Shown here: piece after piece, positions 53,567-63,419 of the stretch
Numbering within the stretch: position 1 is the stretch's first letter
How the letters are laid out: every line of letters starts with the position of its first letter
Assembly (NCBI RefSeq): GCF_001021165.1
Contig: NZ_AZAY01000034.1
Coordinates: forward strand, 1 to 64,000
DNA: 64,000 nt
Source of the DNA: Marinitoga sp. 1197
Lineage (GTDB): Bacteria > Thermotogota > Thermotogae > Petrotogales > Petrotogaceae
Reading direction: 5' to 3'
Notes under the pieces: generated by a model
Told to the model about the DNA's origin: nothing
Databases searched by the model: none
What the model saw: the letters and a program-made list of their open reading frames with translations, nothing else
Program-made: the position numbers and the translations under genes

Positions 53567-55723
53567 ATGAATGAAAAAACAGAAAAAAAGATAAATTTTA
53601 GAGTTGTTGGTATGACATGTGCCACATGTGCCAGAACTGTTGAAAAAGCATTGAAAAAGGTGGATGGTATAAAATTTTCTGCGGTCAATTTGGCTACAGA
53701 AACTGCTTTTGTTGTTGCTGAAGATGAAATATCATTTGAAAAATTAAAAGAGGCTGTTCAAAAAGTTGGATATGATATTTCTACAGATATGAGTCAAGAT
53801 TTAGAGAAAAAGAGATATCAAGAAGCGAAGAAAAATTTAATTTTGGCTTTACTTGTTACTATTCCAATTTCTATTATGATGCTAATTCATATGTTCTGGA
53901 AAGAAATCCCTGGATTTTCTGTTATAGAAGTTATTGTAGGAGGATACGTAATATTCTATACCGGTAAAAAAACAATAAAAGGTGCCTGGATTGCATTAAG
54001 CCATTTTCATACAAATATGGATACCTTAATTCTTTTTGGTTCAGTAGCTTCCTGGATAACAGCGTTGCTTAATTCATTTGGTTTTCCAATTGCATCCTTT
54101 GGAACAATAGGAGCAATGATAATGGCTTTACATATTACAGGTAGATTCATTGAATCTCATTTACGAGATAAAGCCGCAAAAGAAATAAAATCATTGATGA
54201 ACATGCAAGCTAAAGAGGCCAGGATTTTGATAGGCAATGAAGAATTATTAATGCCAATAAATGCAATTAAAAAAGACTTTATAGTTTTAGTAAAACCTGG
54301 TGAGAGGATTCCTGTTGATGGAGAAATTATTGAAGGTAAGTCTTCAATTGACGAATCAATGATAACAGGTGAATCTATACCTGTAGAAAGAACTGTTGAA
54401 GAAAAAGTAATTGGTGGATCCTTAAATTTAACAAGTTTTTTAAAAATAAAGGTCACAAATGTGGGAGAAGACACATTTTTATCTCAAATGATTAAATTAA
54501 TACAAGAAGCTCAAGGAGCTAAAGTTCCAATTCAAGCGTTAGCAGACAGAATTACATTATGGTTTGTTCCTATAGTAATTTCTTTAGCAGTAATAAGTGG
54601 ATTAATTTGGTATTTTAATTTTGAAAGACTTCAACTATTTATACAAAATATGAGAAGTATTTTTCCATGGATATTAAATACAACAGATCCTCTTTCATTT
54701 TCAGTTTTTGTTTTTGTTGCAACTATAGTTATTGCATGTCCATGCGCTCTTGGATTAGCTACACCAATGGCATTGGTTGCTGGTACAGGTGAAGCAGCTA
54801 AAAAAGGACTTATTATTAGAAATGCTGAAGCTATTCAAACCTCTAAAGATGTGAAAGTAGTTATTATGGATAAAACAGGAACAATAACTCAAGGAAAACC
54901 TCAGGTTGTTGAACATAGTATTCCAAAAAATAAAATAAAAATTATTGCTTCTATAGAAGATATGTCAAATCATCCATTGGCAAAAGCAATTTCCGAACTA
55001 TCTAAAGAGAAAATAAATATAGAAAACATTGAAGAAATAGTGGGAAAAGGCGTAAAAACTTTATACAATAATAATGAATATTTCATTGGTAAACCAAAAA
55101 ATAAATATGATAAATTAAATGAAAAAGGTTATACTGTAGTTGAAGTTTATGAAAATAAGAAATTATTAGGATATATAGCTATTGCTGATAAGATAAGAGA
55201 AGATTCAAAAAAAGCTATAGAAGAATTTAAGAAAATAGGAATTATTCCCGTTATGGCTACAGGAGATAATGAAAAAACTGCAAAAGCTGTTGCAAAAGAA
55301 GTAGGAATCGAAGAAATTTTAGCAGGTATAAAACCAGAAGATAAATTAAATGTTGTTAGAAATTATCAAGCAAAAGGATATAAGACACTTATGGTTGGAG
55401 ATGGTATGAATGATGCTGCAGCATTAAAAGGTGCAGATATAGGTGTTGCCATAGGAAGTGGAACAGATTTAGCAATTGATAATGCAGATGTTATTATAGT
55501 AAAAGGTGGTGTTTCGAAGATAGTAGATACGGTAGAAATTTCAAGAAAAACATTTTCAGTAATAAAATCTAATTTATTCTGGGCATTTTTCTATAATGTA
55601 ATAGCTATTCCTGCTGCAATGTCCGGATTATTGCATCCTGCAATTGCAGAAGCAGCAATGGCATTTAGTTCTATAACTGTTGTTTTAAATTCACTAAGGA
55701 TAAAAGGAGGTAAAAAACTATGA
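53567..55723 (+). CDS. copA: Copper-exporting P1B-type ATPase
   Basis: The 718-residue pump has one N-terminal heavy-metal domain with GMTCATCARTVEKAL (about 15-29) and eight membrane helices. It has the intramembrane ACPCALGLATPMAL motif, the phosphorylation site DKTGTITQG, the nucleotide-domain SNHPLAKAI, and MVGDGMNDAAAL. Late-helix residues YN and MAFSS match the Cu(I)-selective P1B-1 class. The start at ATG 53567 has AGGGGTGAT upstream; the earlier in-frame ATG at 53531 lies in the preceding gene. It exports cytoplasmic Cu+ delivered by CopZ, whose gene overlaps its last 4 bases. Confidence 0.94.
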   Translation: MNEKTEKKINFRVVGMTCATCARTVEKALKKVDGIKFSAVNLATETAFVVAEDEISFEKLKEAVQKVGYDISTDMSQDLEKKRYQEAKKNLILALLVTIPISIMMLIHMFWKEIPGFSVIEVIVGGYVIFYTGKKTIKGAWIALSHFHTNMDTLILFGSVASWITALLNSFGFPIASFGTIGAMIMALHITGRFIESHLRDKAAKEIKSLMNMQAKEARILIGNEELLMPINAIKKDFIVLVKPGERIPVDGEIIEGKSSIDESMITGESIPVERTVEEKVIGGSLNLTSFLKIKVTNVGEDTFLSQMIKLIQEAQGAKVPIQALADRITLWFVPIVISLAVISGLIWYFNFERLQLFIQNMRSIFPWILNTTDPLSFSVFVFVATIVIACPCALGLATPMALVAGTGEAAKKGLIIRNAEAIQTSKDVKVVIMDKTGTITQGKPQVVEHSIPKNKIKIIASIEDMSNHPLAKAISELSKEKINIENIEEIVGKGVKTLYNNNEYFIGKPKNKYDKLNEKGYTVVEVYENKKLLGYIAIADKIREDSKKAIEEFKKIGIIPVMATGDNEKTAKAVAKEVGIEEILAGIKPEDKLNVVRNYQAKGYKTLMVGDGMNDAAALKGADIGVAIGSGTDLAIDNADVIIVKGGVSKIVDTVEISRKTFSVIKSNLFWAFFYNVIAIPAAMSGLLHPAIAEAAMAFSSITVVLNSLRIKGGKKL

Positions 55724-55926
55724 AAACTGTGCTTTTAGTACCAGATATGTCATGTAATCACTGTGTAATGAGAATAACAAATGCATTGAAAGAAATTAAT
55801 ATTACTGAATTTGAAGTAAAATTAGATGAAAAAAAGGTATATATAAAATCATCAGATTGTGATGTTGAATTGATATTGAAGAAACTTGAAGAAATAGATT
55901 ACCCAGCTGAAATAGTTATGGAATAA
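55720..55926 (+). CDS. copZ: Copper chaperone, heavy-metal-associated domain
   Basis: The 68-residue protein is a single ferredoxin-like HMA domain with the metal-binding loop DMSCNHCVMRI (CxxC at about 12-15). It overlaps copA by 4 bases and follows AAAGGAGG. It would carry Cu+ to CopA. It could equally be called a CopA accessory domain; the operon supports the chaperone role. Confidence 0.9.
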   Translation: MKTVLLVPDMSCNHCVMRITNALKEINITEFEVKLDEKKVYIKSSDCDVELILKKLEEIDYPAEIVME

Positions 55927-55939
55927 TTATGAAAAAATA

Positions 55940-55970
55940 AAATAAACTGTGCGATATGCACAGTTTATTT
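55940..55970. terminator. Bidirectional terminator between copZ and pyk
   Basis: AAATAAACTGTGC/GCACAGTTTATTT, a perfect 13-bp stem with a GATAT loop, between convergent genes; it overlaps the pyk stop. Confidence 0.88.
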
Positions 55971-57383
55971 TATTTCTGCAATATGTAGAAAATTAGTTTT
56001 GCTGGAAAATCCATAAGGGATACCAGCAGTAAATATTATTTTTTCTCCTGATTTTACTAATCCTTCATTTTTTAATGATTGTTTCACTATATATAACATA
56101 GTATCTGTACTTACGAACTCATTTACAATCATAGGCCTAACTCCCCAAACAAGAGCCAATCTATTATATGTTTTTTCTGAATGTGTGACAGCTATTATAT
56201 TTACATTCTCTCTATACCTGGAAACAGCTCTTGCCGTATATCCTTTGTCAGTAACAGCTACAATTGTTTTTATTCCGGCAGAAATAGCAATTTCATTAGC
56301 AGCCTTTGAAATAGCATTTGTAGTAGAGTCGTCTTCGTCAAAATCAAAAAATAAGGCACCGTAATGATTCATATATGGTTCAGTTTCTAATGCTACTCTA
56401 TCCATGACTTTTACAGCTTCTAGAGGATACTTTCCTATTGAAGTTTCTCCAGATAACATAATTGCATCTGTTCCATCAAGAATAGCATTTGCAATATCGG
56501 TAGTTTCAGCTCTTGTTGGTACGGGATTTTCTATCATTGTTTCAAGCATTTGTGTTGCTGTAATTACAGGTTTTGATTTTTTATTTGCAATACTTATGAT
56601 TCTCTTCTGCAATACAGGAATTTTTTCCGCTTCAACTTCAACACCTAAATCACCCCTTGCAACCATTACAGCATCTGATAATTCTATTATTTTTTCAAGA
56701 TCATTGTCAATGGCTTGTTTTGTTTCTATTTTGCTAATAATCTGAGCATCTAAAGCATTTAACGATTTTAAAATTTCGCGCATTTCAATAACATCTTCTG
56801 GTTTTCTTACAAAAGATAAAGCAAAATAATCCACATCATTTTCAATACCGAATTTAATGTAATCCTTATCTTTATTTGTCAATGCAGGAATTTTTATATC
56901 TGCTCCTGGGGCATTGATCCCTCTTCTATGCGTAATAGTTGCAGTGTTTTTTACCTTTGTTTTTATATTTATACCATCAGATTCTATAACTTCTAATTTT
57001 AATTTTCCATCATTTACTAGAATTAAATCACCGGGTTTAACATCTTTTGGTAATCCTTTGTAATTTATTGAAACTTTTGTTTCATCTCCTATGATTTCTT
57101 CAGCTGTTAGTATAAAATCCTGTCCCTCTTTTAAGGTTACTTCATCTTTGTTAAATTTACCTGTCCTTATTTTAGGCCCAGCTAAATCTAATAAAATTGC
57201 GACGGGTTTGTTAAATTCTTTTCTTACTTTTTTAATTACCTCAATTCTTTTTTGGTGAACTTCGGGACTTTCATGTGATGTATTTAATCTTAGAACATCA
57301 GCACCAGCTTTTATTAATTCTCTAACCATATTTTCAGATTCAGTAGCTGGTCCAATAGTAGCAACAATTCTAGTTCTTCTCAT
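55965..57383 (-). CDS. pyk: Pyruvate kinase
   Basis: The 472-residue enzyme makes pyruvate and ATP from PEP. Motifs: RRTRIVATIGPATES at the N-terminus, the active-site ISKIETKQAIDN with its lysine (about 217), MVARGDLGVEVEAEKIP (about 241-257) and ITATQMLETMI (about 275). It lacks the extra PEP-utiliser domain of some Gram-positive enzymes. It is preceded by pfkA at 11 bases on the same strand, forming a glycolytic operon. AAGGAGTGA precedes the ATG. Confidence 0.96.
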   Translation of the reverse strand: MRRTRIVATIGPATESENMVRELIKAGADVLRLNTSHESPEVHQKRIEVIKKVRKEFNKPVAILLDLAGPKIRTGKFNKDEVTLKEGQDFILTAEEIIGDETKVSINYKGLPKDVKPGDLILVNDGKLKLEVIESDGINIKTKVKNTATITHRRGINAPGADIKIPALTNKDKDYIKFGIENDVDYFALSFVRKPEDVIEMREILKSLNALDAQIISKIETKQAIDNDLEKIIELSDAVMVARGDLGVEVEAEKIPVLQKRIISIANKKSKPVITATQMLETMIENPVPTRAETTDIANAILDGTDAIMLSGETSIGKYPLEAVKVMDRVALETEPYMNHYGALFFDFDEDDSTTNAISKAANEIAISAGIKTIVAVTDKGYTARAVSRYRENVNIIAVTHSEKTYNRLALVWGVRPMIVNEFVSTDTMLYIVKQSLKNEGLVKSGEKIIFTAGIPYGFSSKTNFLHIAEIK

Positions 57384-57394
57384 AAAATCACTCC

Positions 57395-58363
57395 TTAAGA
57401 TAATGTATTTACTAAGTCTATTAATTTAGGATCTAAAATCTTTTTTTCGCTTAAGACTTTTTCAAGTGGAACAGTAACTGTTTGGCCTTTTTCTAAAGCA
57501 ACCATAGTTCCGAATTTTCCTTCTAAAAGAAAGTTTACTGCAGAATATCCCATTCTTGAAGCTAATATTCTGTCAAATGCAGTTGGGGAACCACCTCTTT
57601 GTATATGACCTAAAATAGTTATTCGTGTTTCATAACCTATTTTATTTTCAAAATGTCTTGCAACTGAGTAGGCACTTGCCGCACCTTCAGCAACTACCAC
57701 AATACAATTGATCTTACCCCTCTTTCTTTCTTGCCAAATTCGATCTGTTAATTCATTATAATCAACAGGGACTTCTGGAATTATAACAGCTTCAGCGCCA
57801 ACAGATAAACCAGACATTAAAGCAATATATCCAGAACCTCTTCCCATAACTTCAACTATAAAAGCTCTTTCATGAGAAGATGCTGTATCTTTTAATTTTT
57901 GCATAGCATCCACAGCAGTATTCAAACATGTATCAACACCTATTGCCATATCTGTATCAGGAATATCATTGTCTATGGAGGCTGGAATACCAATAACAGG
58001 AATATTGTGTTCTTCAAACAATAGTTTAGCACCTGTTAAACTACCTTCACCTCCTATAACAACCAAACCGTCAACTTTTAAATCCTTTAAATTTTTTGCA
58101 GCTTCAGCCCTAATTTCAGGATTTTTAAATTCAGGGACTCTTGCAGTCCTTAATATAGTTCCGCCTTTTTCCATTATTCCCCCTACAGAAGAATAAGTTA
58201 ATTCGACAAAATCTTTATCTAAAATTCCAGCATATCCTTTATAAAAGCCTATAACTTCTATATTTTTTGATGCAGCAGTTCTGGTAACAGCTCTAACTGC
58301 AGCATTCATCCCGGGTGCATCACCACCGCTGGTAATAATTCCTATTTTTTTAATTTCAGGCAT
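57395..58363 (-). CDS. pfkA: 6-phosphofructokinase
   Basis: The 322-residue enzyme phosphorylates fructose 6-phosphate. It has [16 protein letters not shown] (about 9-24), [13 protein letters not shown] (about 99-111), the catalytic [13 protein letters not shown] (about 122-134), and [11 protein letters not shown]. The usual GGDGS of ATP-dependent enzymes is GGEGS here; I recall the same in Thermotoga ATP-PFK. The residue after the acidic position is glycine, which argues for ATP as donor rather than pyrophosphate. The start at ATG 58363 follows GGAGGGAG; the longer frame is unsupported. It is co-transcribed with pyk. Confidence 0.94.
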   Translation of the reverse strand: MPEIKKIGIITSGGDAPGMNAAVRAVTRTAASKNIEVIGFYKGYAGILDKDFVELTYSSVGGIMEKGGTILRTARVPEFKNPEIRAEAAKNLKDLKVDGLVVIGGEGSLTGAKLLFEEHNIPVIGIPASIDNDIPDTDMAIGVDTCLNTAVDAMQKLKDTASSHERAFIVEVMGRGSGYIALMSGLSVGAEAVIIPEVPVDYNELTDRIWQERKRGKINCIVVVAEGAASAYSVARHFENKIGYETRITILGHIQRGGSPTAFDRILASRMGYSAVNFLLEGKFGTMVALEKGQTVTVPLEKVLSEKKILDPKLIDLVNTLS

Positions 58364-58528
58364 AAAACTCTCCCTCCTTAATATTATTAAACGCGAAAAT
58401 CTATGAATATATGAAATTTTTTTCATTTATTGCCATTTATTGTAATTATACCACGTTTTTTATAAAATTTCTTTTCTTTATAAATACAAAATTTAGATGT
58501 ATAATACCATTAGTGAGGTGATAAAATA

Positions 58529-58744
58529 ATGTGGAAATTATTAAAATCTCATATTAATGATTTCGAAGCGCAATTGGTGAAACAGTTATTAGAATCAGAA
58601 GGGATAAGTGTATTAGTAAAAGCGCCAAAAGAAATAGGTATAGGAAGAGAATTTTTTGGAAATGGAACAATAATGAATGTTTTTGTTAAAGAAAATGATT
58701 ATGAAAATGCAAAAGAAATTTTGGAAAATAAGGAGGCAGATTAA
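58529..58744 (+). CDS. DUF2007-type small protein
   Basis: The 71-residue protein reads MWKLLKSHINDFEAQLVKQL then a GISVLVKAPKEIG stretch and an ENDYENAKEIL helix, the pattern of DUF2007 putative signal-transducing proteins (one small alpha-beta domain). The function is unknown. It overlaps the gcvT start by one base, so it is translationally coupled to the glycine cleavage operon. A GAGGTGA site precedes the ATG. I recall a small gene in the same place in Thermotoga. Confidence 0.75.
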   Translation: MWKLLKSHINDFEAQLVKQLLESEGISVLVKAPKEIGIGREFFGNGTIMNVFVKENDYENAKEILENKEAD

Positions 58745-59850
58745 TGGAAAATTTAAAGAGAACACCGCTTTTTGAAGAACACGTAAGATTAGGAGCAAAA
58801 ATGGTTCCATTTGGTGGTTGGGAAATGCCAGTATGGTATACATCTTTAAAGGATGAGCATCATACAGTAAGAAATAATGTAGGAATTTTTGATGTATCTC
58901 ATATGGGGGAAATAGAAATAAAAGGAAAAGATGCTGAAAATTTTGTAAATTATATAATTACAAATAATGTAGAAAAAATAAAGCCAGGTGAGATAGTTTA
59001 TTCACCAATGTTGAATGAGAATGGTGGAATTATAGATGATCTATTAGCTTATAAATATTCAGATACACATATTTTATTAGTTGTGAATGCTTCAAATATT
59101 GAGAAAGATTATAATTGGATATTAAAACAGGCAGAAAAATTCGAAGTTAATGTAACAAATATTTCAGACGAAACAGCACAAATTGCTGTTCAAGGTCCAA
59201 AAGCAGAAGAAATGTTACAAGGAATATCAGGGGTTGATTTGAAAGAAATTTCATATTATAATTTCACTGAAGGAAGAATTAATGGAATAAAATGTTTAAT
59301 TTCAAGAACAGGGTATACAGGTGAGGATGGATTTGAAATCTACTTTGATAAAGAAGCTGCAATTCCCATGTGGAGAAAGTTAATAGAATTATTGTCTAAA
59401 TATGATGGTAAACCAGCGGGATTAGGTGCAAGAGATACATTAAGATTGGAAGCTACCTATTTATTATATGGAAATGATATGACAGATGAAATTACCCCTT
59501 TTGAAGCAGGGCTAAAATGGGCAGTTGATATGGAAAAAGATTTCATTGGTAAAGAAACATTATTAAAAGAAAAAGAAGTTGGGATTAGAAGAAGATTAAA
59601 GGGCATAGAAATGTTAGAAAAAGGTATTCCAAGACATGGTTATAAAGTATTTAGTGAGGATAAAGAAGTAGGTTTTATTACAAGCGGAACAATGTCTCCA
59701 ACATTAGAGAGACCAATAGCATTGGCTATGCTAAATAAGCCGTATTACAAAAAAGATACAGAAATAGAAATAGAAGTAAGAGGTAAAAGAATAAAAGCAA
59801 AAGTAATAAAAACACCATTTTATAGAGGTAGTGTAAAAAATAGAAAATAA
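58744..59850 (+). CDS. gcvT: Glycine cleavage system T protein (aminomethyltransferase)
   Basis: The 368-residue enzyme moves the methylene group from the H-protein arm to THF and releases ammonia. Motifs: FGGWEMPVWYTSLKDEHHTVR (the start of the fold, about 22), FDVSHMGEIEIKG, SRTGYTGEDGFEIYF (about 180-194), LGARDTLRLEATYLLYGND and TSGTMSPTLERPIALAM. Length is normal. The gene runs directly into gcvH with 17 bases between. Confidence 0.95.
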   Translation: MENLKRTPLFEEHVRLGAKMVPFGGWEMPVWYTSLKDEHHTVRNNVGIFDVSHMGEIEIKGKDAENFVNYIITNNVEKIKPGEIVYSPMLNENGGIIDDLLAYKYSDTHILLVVNASNIEKDYNWILKQAEKFEVNVTNISDETAQIAVQGPKAEEMLQGISGVDLKEISYYNFTEGRINGIKCLISRTGYTGEDGFEIYFDKEAAIPMWRKLIELLSKYDGKPAGLGARDTLRLEATYLLYGNDMTDEITPFEAGLKWAVDMEKDFIGKETLLKEKEVGIRRRLKGIEMLEKGIPRHGYKVFSEDKEVGFITSGTMSPTLERPIALAMLNKPYYKKDTEIEIEVRGKRIKAKVIKTPFYRGSVKNRK

Positions 59851-59867
59851 CTTAGGAGGGTATGAAA

Positions 59868-60227
59868 ATGAAAAAATTTACAAAAACTCACGAATGGGTA
59901 GAAGTAGAAGGTAAAATTGCTACAATAGGAATTACATCACATGCAGCAGAAGAATTAGGAGATGTAACATTTGTTGAATTACCTGAAGAAGGAAAAGAAA
60001 TTTCAAAAGGTGAAGTTTTATGTGCTGTAGAATCAGTGAAATCTGCCAGTGATGTTTACTCTCCAATATCAGGAAAAGTTATTGAAGTAAATACAGAATT
60101 AGATGCGTCTCCGGAAATTATTAATGAAGATGCAGAAGGAAAAGGTTGGATAGTAAAAATAGAACTTTCTAACGAAAGTGAGTTAGATGAATTATTAACA
60201 GAAGAAGAATATAAAAACTCATTATAA
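59868..60227 (+). CDS. gcvH: Glycine cleavage system H protein
   Basis: The 119-residue carrier has the lipoyl-domain motif VESVKSASDVYSP, with the lipoylated lysine at about 58, and FVELPEEGKEISKG before it. ATG 59868 is chosen because AGGAGGGT lies 6-7 bases upstream; ATG 59862 touches it. It shuttles the aminomethyl group between the P and T proteins. The lipoamide dehydrogenase (L protein) is not in this window. Confidence 0.95.
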   Translation: MKKFTKTHEWVEVEGKIATIGITSHAAEELGDVTFVELPEEGKEISKGEVLCAVESVKSASDVYSPISGKVIEVNTELDASPEIINEDAEGKGWIVKIELSNESELDELLTEEEYKNSL

Positions 60228-60234
60228 TCTTAGG

Positions 60235-60248
60235 CCCGGATTTCCGGG
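60235..60248 (+). terminator. Short hairpin in the gcvH-gcvPA gap
   Basis: CCCGG-ATTT-CCGGG is followed by TCTTTGAAATTTT. The T run is broken, so it may be a partial attenuator or an mRNA processing/stability stem rather than a full stop. Confidence 0.45.
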
Positions 60249-60279
60249 TCTTTGAAATTTTAAGAGTGAGGTGAAATAG

Positions 60280-61638
60280 GTGAAAAGATTTCCATATATT
60301 CCACATACAGAAGAAGATATAAAAGAAATGATGAAAGTAATTGGAATTAATGATATAAAAGAGTTATACAAAGATATTCCAGAATTATTTGATGGAGAAT
60401 TGAATATACCTGAATCCAAATCGGAAATTGAAGTTAAAAGGGAGTTATTAGAATTATCAAAAAGAACTACTAATTTAGAAAATTATGCAATGTTTAGAGG
60501 AGCAGGTATTTATAAGCATTATGTACCTTCAGCAGTATATCAATTATCTACAAAAAGAAATTTCTTGACTGCATACACGCCATATCAAGCAGAAGTTTCT
60601 CAAGGAACATTACAAGCATTATATGAATTTCAAACAGCTATTTGTGAAATAACAGGTATGGAAGTAGCAAATTCTTCTATGTATGATGGTGGGACGGCTG
60701 TTGCTGAAGCTATATTAATGGCATCAAGGGTAAACAGAAAACATAAAGCATTAGTAGCAAAATCAATTCATCCAGAATACATTGAAGTATCAAAAACATA
60801 TACAGAATCTCAAAATATAGAAATTGAATTAATTGATTATGATGAAAAAACAGGAAAGATAAATTTAGAAGATTTGAAATCTAAAATAGATGAAAATACG
60901 AGTTCAGTTGTAATTTCATATCCAAATTTCTTTGGAATTATTGAAAATATTAAACAAATAAAAGAAATATTACCTGAAAAAGTATTATTAATAGTAAATG
61001 CATATCCCATAGCCTTAGGGTTATTAGAAGCACCAGGGAATTTAGGTGCAGATATAGTTGTTGGTGAAGGTCAATCATTAGGGAATTACATGTCTTTTGG
61101 AGGTCCTACTTTTGGTTTCTTCGCATCAAAACAAAAGTATATAAGACAAATGCCTGGAAGAATTATTGGAGAAACAATTGATGCAGATGGAAAAAGAGGT
61201 TTTGTAATGGTATTGCAAACAAGGGAACAACATATTAGAAGAGCAAGAGCTACATCAAATATTTGTTCAAATCATGCATTAATGGCTGTTATTGCATCTG
61301 TTTATTTGAGCATTATTGGAAGAGAAGGATTAAAAGAAATAGCTTATCAAAATTATCAAAAAGCACATTATTTAGCGAAAAAATTAATTGAATCTGAAAA
61401 GTTTGATCCTGTTTTTGAGGGGGAATTTTTCAATGAATTTGTTATAAAACCAAGATTTGATTTAGAGGTATTTAATAAAAAATTATTAGAAGAAAAATAT
61501 ATAGGACCTTTAAACTTAGGGAAATTCTTTGAAGATAAGAAAAATTATGCATTATTCTGTTCAACAGAATTAAATACAAAAGAAGAAATTGATTATTTGA
61601 TTTCTAAGGTAGGTGAAATAGATGAAATTGATTTTTGA
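60280..61638 (+). CDS. gcvPA: Glycine dehydrogenase (decarboxylating) subunit 1
   Basis: The 452-residue subunit is the N-terminal half of the split P protein. It opens with [19 protein letters not shown] and carries [49 protein letters not shown] and [16 protein letters not shown]. It lacks the PLP lysine, which is in subunit 2. The GTG start follows GAGGTGA by 5 bases. It overlaps gcvPB by 17 bases, so the subunits should be made in equal amounts. Confidence 0.95.
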   Translation: MKRFPYIPHTEEDIKEMMKVIGINDIKELYKDIPELFDGELNIPESKSEIEVKRELLELSKRTTNLENYAMFRGAGIYKHYVPSAVYQLSTKRNFLTAYTPYQAEVSQGTLQALYEFQTAICEITGMEVANSSMYDGGTAVAEAILMASRVNRKHKALVAKSIHPEYIEVSKTYTESQNIEIELIDYDEKTGKINLEDLKSKIDENTSSVVISYPNFFGIIENIKQIKEILPEKVLLIVNAYPIALGLLEAPGNLGADIVVGEGQSLGNYMSFGGPTFGFFASKQKYIRQMPGRIIGETIDADGKRGFVMVLQTREQHIRRARATSNICSNHALMAVIASVYLSIIGREGLKEIAYQNYQKAHYLAKKLIESEKFDPVFEGEFFNEFVIKPRFDLEVFNKKLLEEKYIGPLNLGKFFEDKKNYALFCSTELNTKEEIDYLISKVGEIDEIDF

Positions 61639-63049
61639 AAAAGATAAAAGTGGAAGAACCGCATTTTCTCTACCAAAATTAGATGTTCCTGAAACAAAAA
61701 TTGAATTAGAAGAAGAATTATTAAGAAAAAAAGAACCAAGTTTACCCCAAGTACATGAATTAGAAATTGTTAGACATTATAACGAATTAGAAAGAAAAAA
61801 TCATTCTGTGGATAGTGGATTTTATCCTTTAGGTTCTTGTACAATGAAATATAATCCGATGTTAAACGAAGAAATGGCAAACTTATTTAACAATATACAT
61901 CCGTATTTAGAAGAAGAGCATATTCAAGGAGCGCTTGAATTGATGTATAATTTACAAAAATATCTTGGTGAAATAACAGGTATGGATGCCGTTACATTGC
62001 AACCAGCAGCAGGAGCACATGGTGAATTAACAGGAATGCTTATTGTAAGAAAATATATAGAAGATAATGGTTATACAAATAAAACAAAAGTTATTTTGCC
62101 AGATTCTGCTCATGGAACAAATCCAGCTTCTGCAAAAATGGCAGGGTTTGATGTTGTTGAAGTAAAATCAGGGCCAGATGGAAGAGTAGATTTAGAAGAA
62201 TTTAAAAAAGTTATGGATGATAGTGTTGCTGCGATAATGTTAACAAATCCAAATACACTTGGTTTATTTGAAAAAGATATATTAGAAATGGCAAAATTAG
62301 CTCATGAACATAATGCATTATTGTATTATGATGGTGCAAACTTGAATGCAATAATGGGAAAAGTAAGACCTGGAGATATGGGGTTTGATATAGTTCATTT
62401 GAATTTACATAAAACATTCTCAACACCGCATGGAATGGGTGGTCCGGGTAGTGGTCCGGTAGGTGTAAAAGAAAAATTAAAGGATTACTTACCAAAGCCT
62501 ATTGTAGACATAAATGAAGAAGGAAAATATTATTTAAATTATAATATTCCAAAAAGTATAGGAAGATTAAGAACTTTTTATGGGAACTTTAGTGTTATGG
62601 TTAGAGCTTATACATATATATTAATGATGGGAAAAGAAGGATTAAAGTTTGCAAGTGAAATGGCTGTTTTAAATGCTAACTATTTAAGGAAAAAATTAGA
62701 AAAAGAATTTAAAATAGCATATAACGAAATATGCAAACATGAGTTTATAATCGACGGAACTTTCTTAAAAGAATATGGAGTAAAAACTTTAGATTTTGCA
62801 AAAAGATTATTAGATTACGGTATACATCCGCCAACAATTTATTTCCCGTTAATAGTTCATGAGGCTATGATGATAGAACCAACAGAAACAGAATCCAAAG
62901 AAGAGTTAGATCACTTTATAGATGTGATGCATAAAATATTAGAAGAAGCCAAAACAAATCCAGAAATATTAAAAGAAGCTCCAGTAAATACACCAGTTAG
63001 AAGATTAAACGAAACAGTAGCTAATAAACAATTGAAACTTAGAGGATGA
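61622..63049 (+). CDS. gcvPB: Glycine dehydrogenase (decarboxylating) subunit 2
   Basis: The 475-residue PLP subunit completes the P protein. [10 protein letters not shown] (about 73-82), [29 protein letters not shown] (about 159-176) and the cofactor lysine in [18 protein letters not shown] (about 259-276) are all present. The long overlap with gcvPA supports translational coupling. It decarboxylates glycine and loads the aminomethyl group on GcvH; the resulting methylene-THF can feed FolD and Fhs, encoded at 16418-18881. Confidence 0.96.
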   Translation: MKLIFEKDKSGRTAFSLPKLDVPETKIELEEELLRKKEPSLPQVHELEIVRHYNELERKNHSVDSGFYPLGSCTMKYNPMLNEEMANLFNNIHPYLEEEHIQGALELMYNLQKYLGEITGMDAVTLQPAAGAHGELTGMLIVRKYIEDNGYTNKTKVILPDSAHGTNPASAKMAGFDVVEVKSGPDGRVDLEEFKKVMDDSVAAIMLTNPNTLGLFEKDILEMAKLAHEHNALLYYDGANLNAIMGKVRPGDMGFDIVHLNLHKTFSTPHGMGGPGSGPVGVKEKLKDYLPKPIVDINEEGKYYLNYNIPKSIGRLRTFYGNFSVMVRAYTYILMMGKEGLKFASEMAVLNANYLRKKLEKEFKIAYNEICKHEFIIDGTFLKEYGVKTLDFAKRLLDYGIHPPTIYFPLIVHEAMMIEPTETESKEELDHFIDVMHKILEEAKTNPEILKEAPVNTPVRRLNETVANKQLKLRG

Positions 63050-63072
63050 TATATTAGAGAAAATAATTTAGG

Positions 63073-63105
63073 ACGCCATTCTATGATTGGAATGGCGTTT
63101 TTTTA
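63073..63105 (+). terminator. Terminator of the gcv operon
   Basis: ACGCCATTC/GAATGGCGT, a perfect 9-bp stem with an 8-base loop, followed by TTTTTTT. Confidence 0.92.
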
Positions 63106-63200
63106 TTGGTTTATAATAAAAAATTAATAAAAACTCATGCATCTAAGAATGTAATTATTAATGTAAAAAGAACTATAAAAATAAATATTAGTTAAATTTA

Positions 63201-63209
63201 TGCTATAAT
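63201..63209 (+). promoter_or_regulatory. Extended -10 promoter
   Basis: TGCTATAAT, within the same 13-base string that precedes the OLD-like ATPase gene (31991-32003). A start near 63216 gives a leader of about 200 bases. Confidence 0.45.
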
Positions 63210-63419
63210 AAAAAAGAAAGCAAAAATATGATTAGAATAGATGCATATAGGTATGTGAAGGCGATTTAATGAAAAAACTATTGAATAATAATTAGAACAT
63301 TTTTATGATTTTTTTGGAGTATAATCATATTTTTTCATTCTAAAAATTGAATTTACTCCAGAAATATGTCATATTATATATGATATAAAGAATAAAGTCG
63401 AAGCGATGAGGTGATTTAT

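Larger units (their letters stand above)
63050..63419 (+). other. Gap after gcvPB: terminator, promoter and short debris
   Basis: A strong terminator (63073-63105) is followed by an extended -10 promoter (63201-63209). Several tiny frames (for example MIRIDAYRYVKAI) follow and look like decayed coding sequence, and then the ribosome-binding site of the broken ATPase gene. Nothing else was recognised. Confidence 0.5.

Noticed and set aside
58427-58528. Glycine riboswitch before the gcv operon
   Set aside because: The leader before the DUF2007 gene is only about 20 bases from the likely TATAAT (58500-58505), and I see no glycine aptamer motif.
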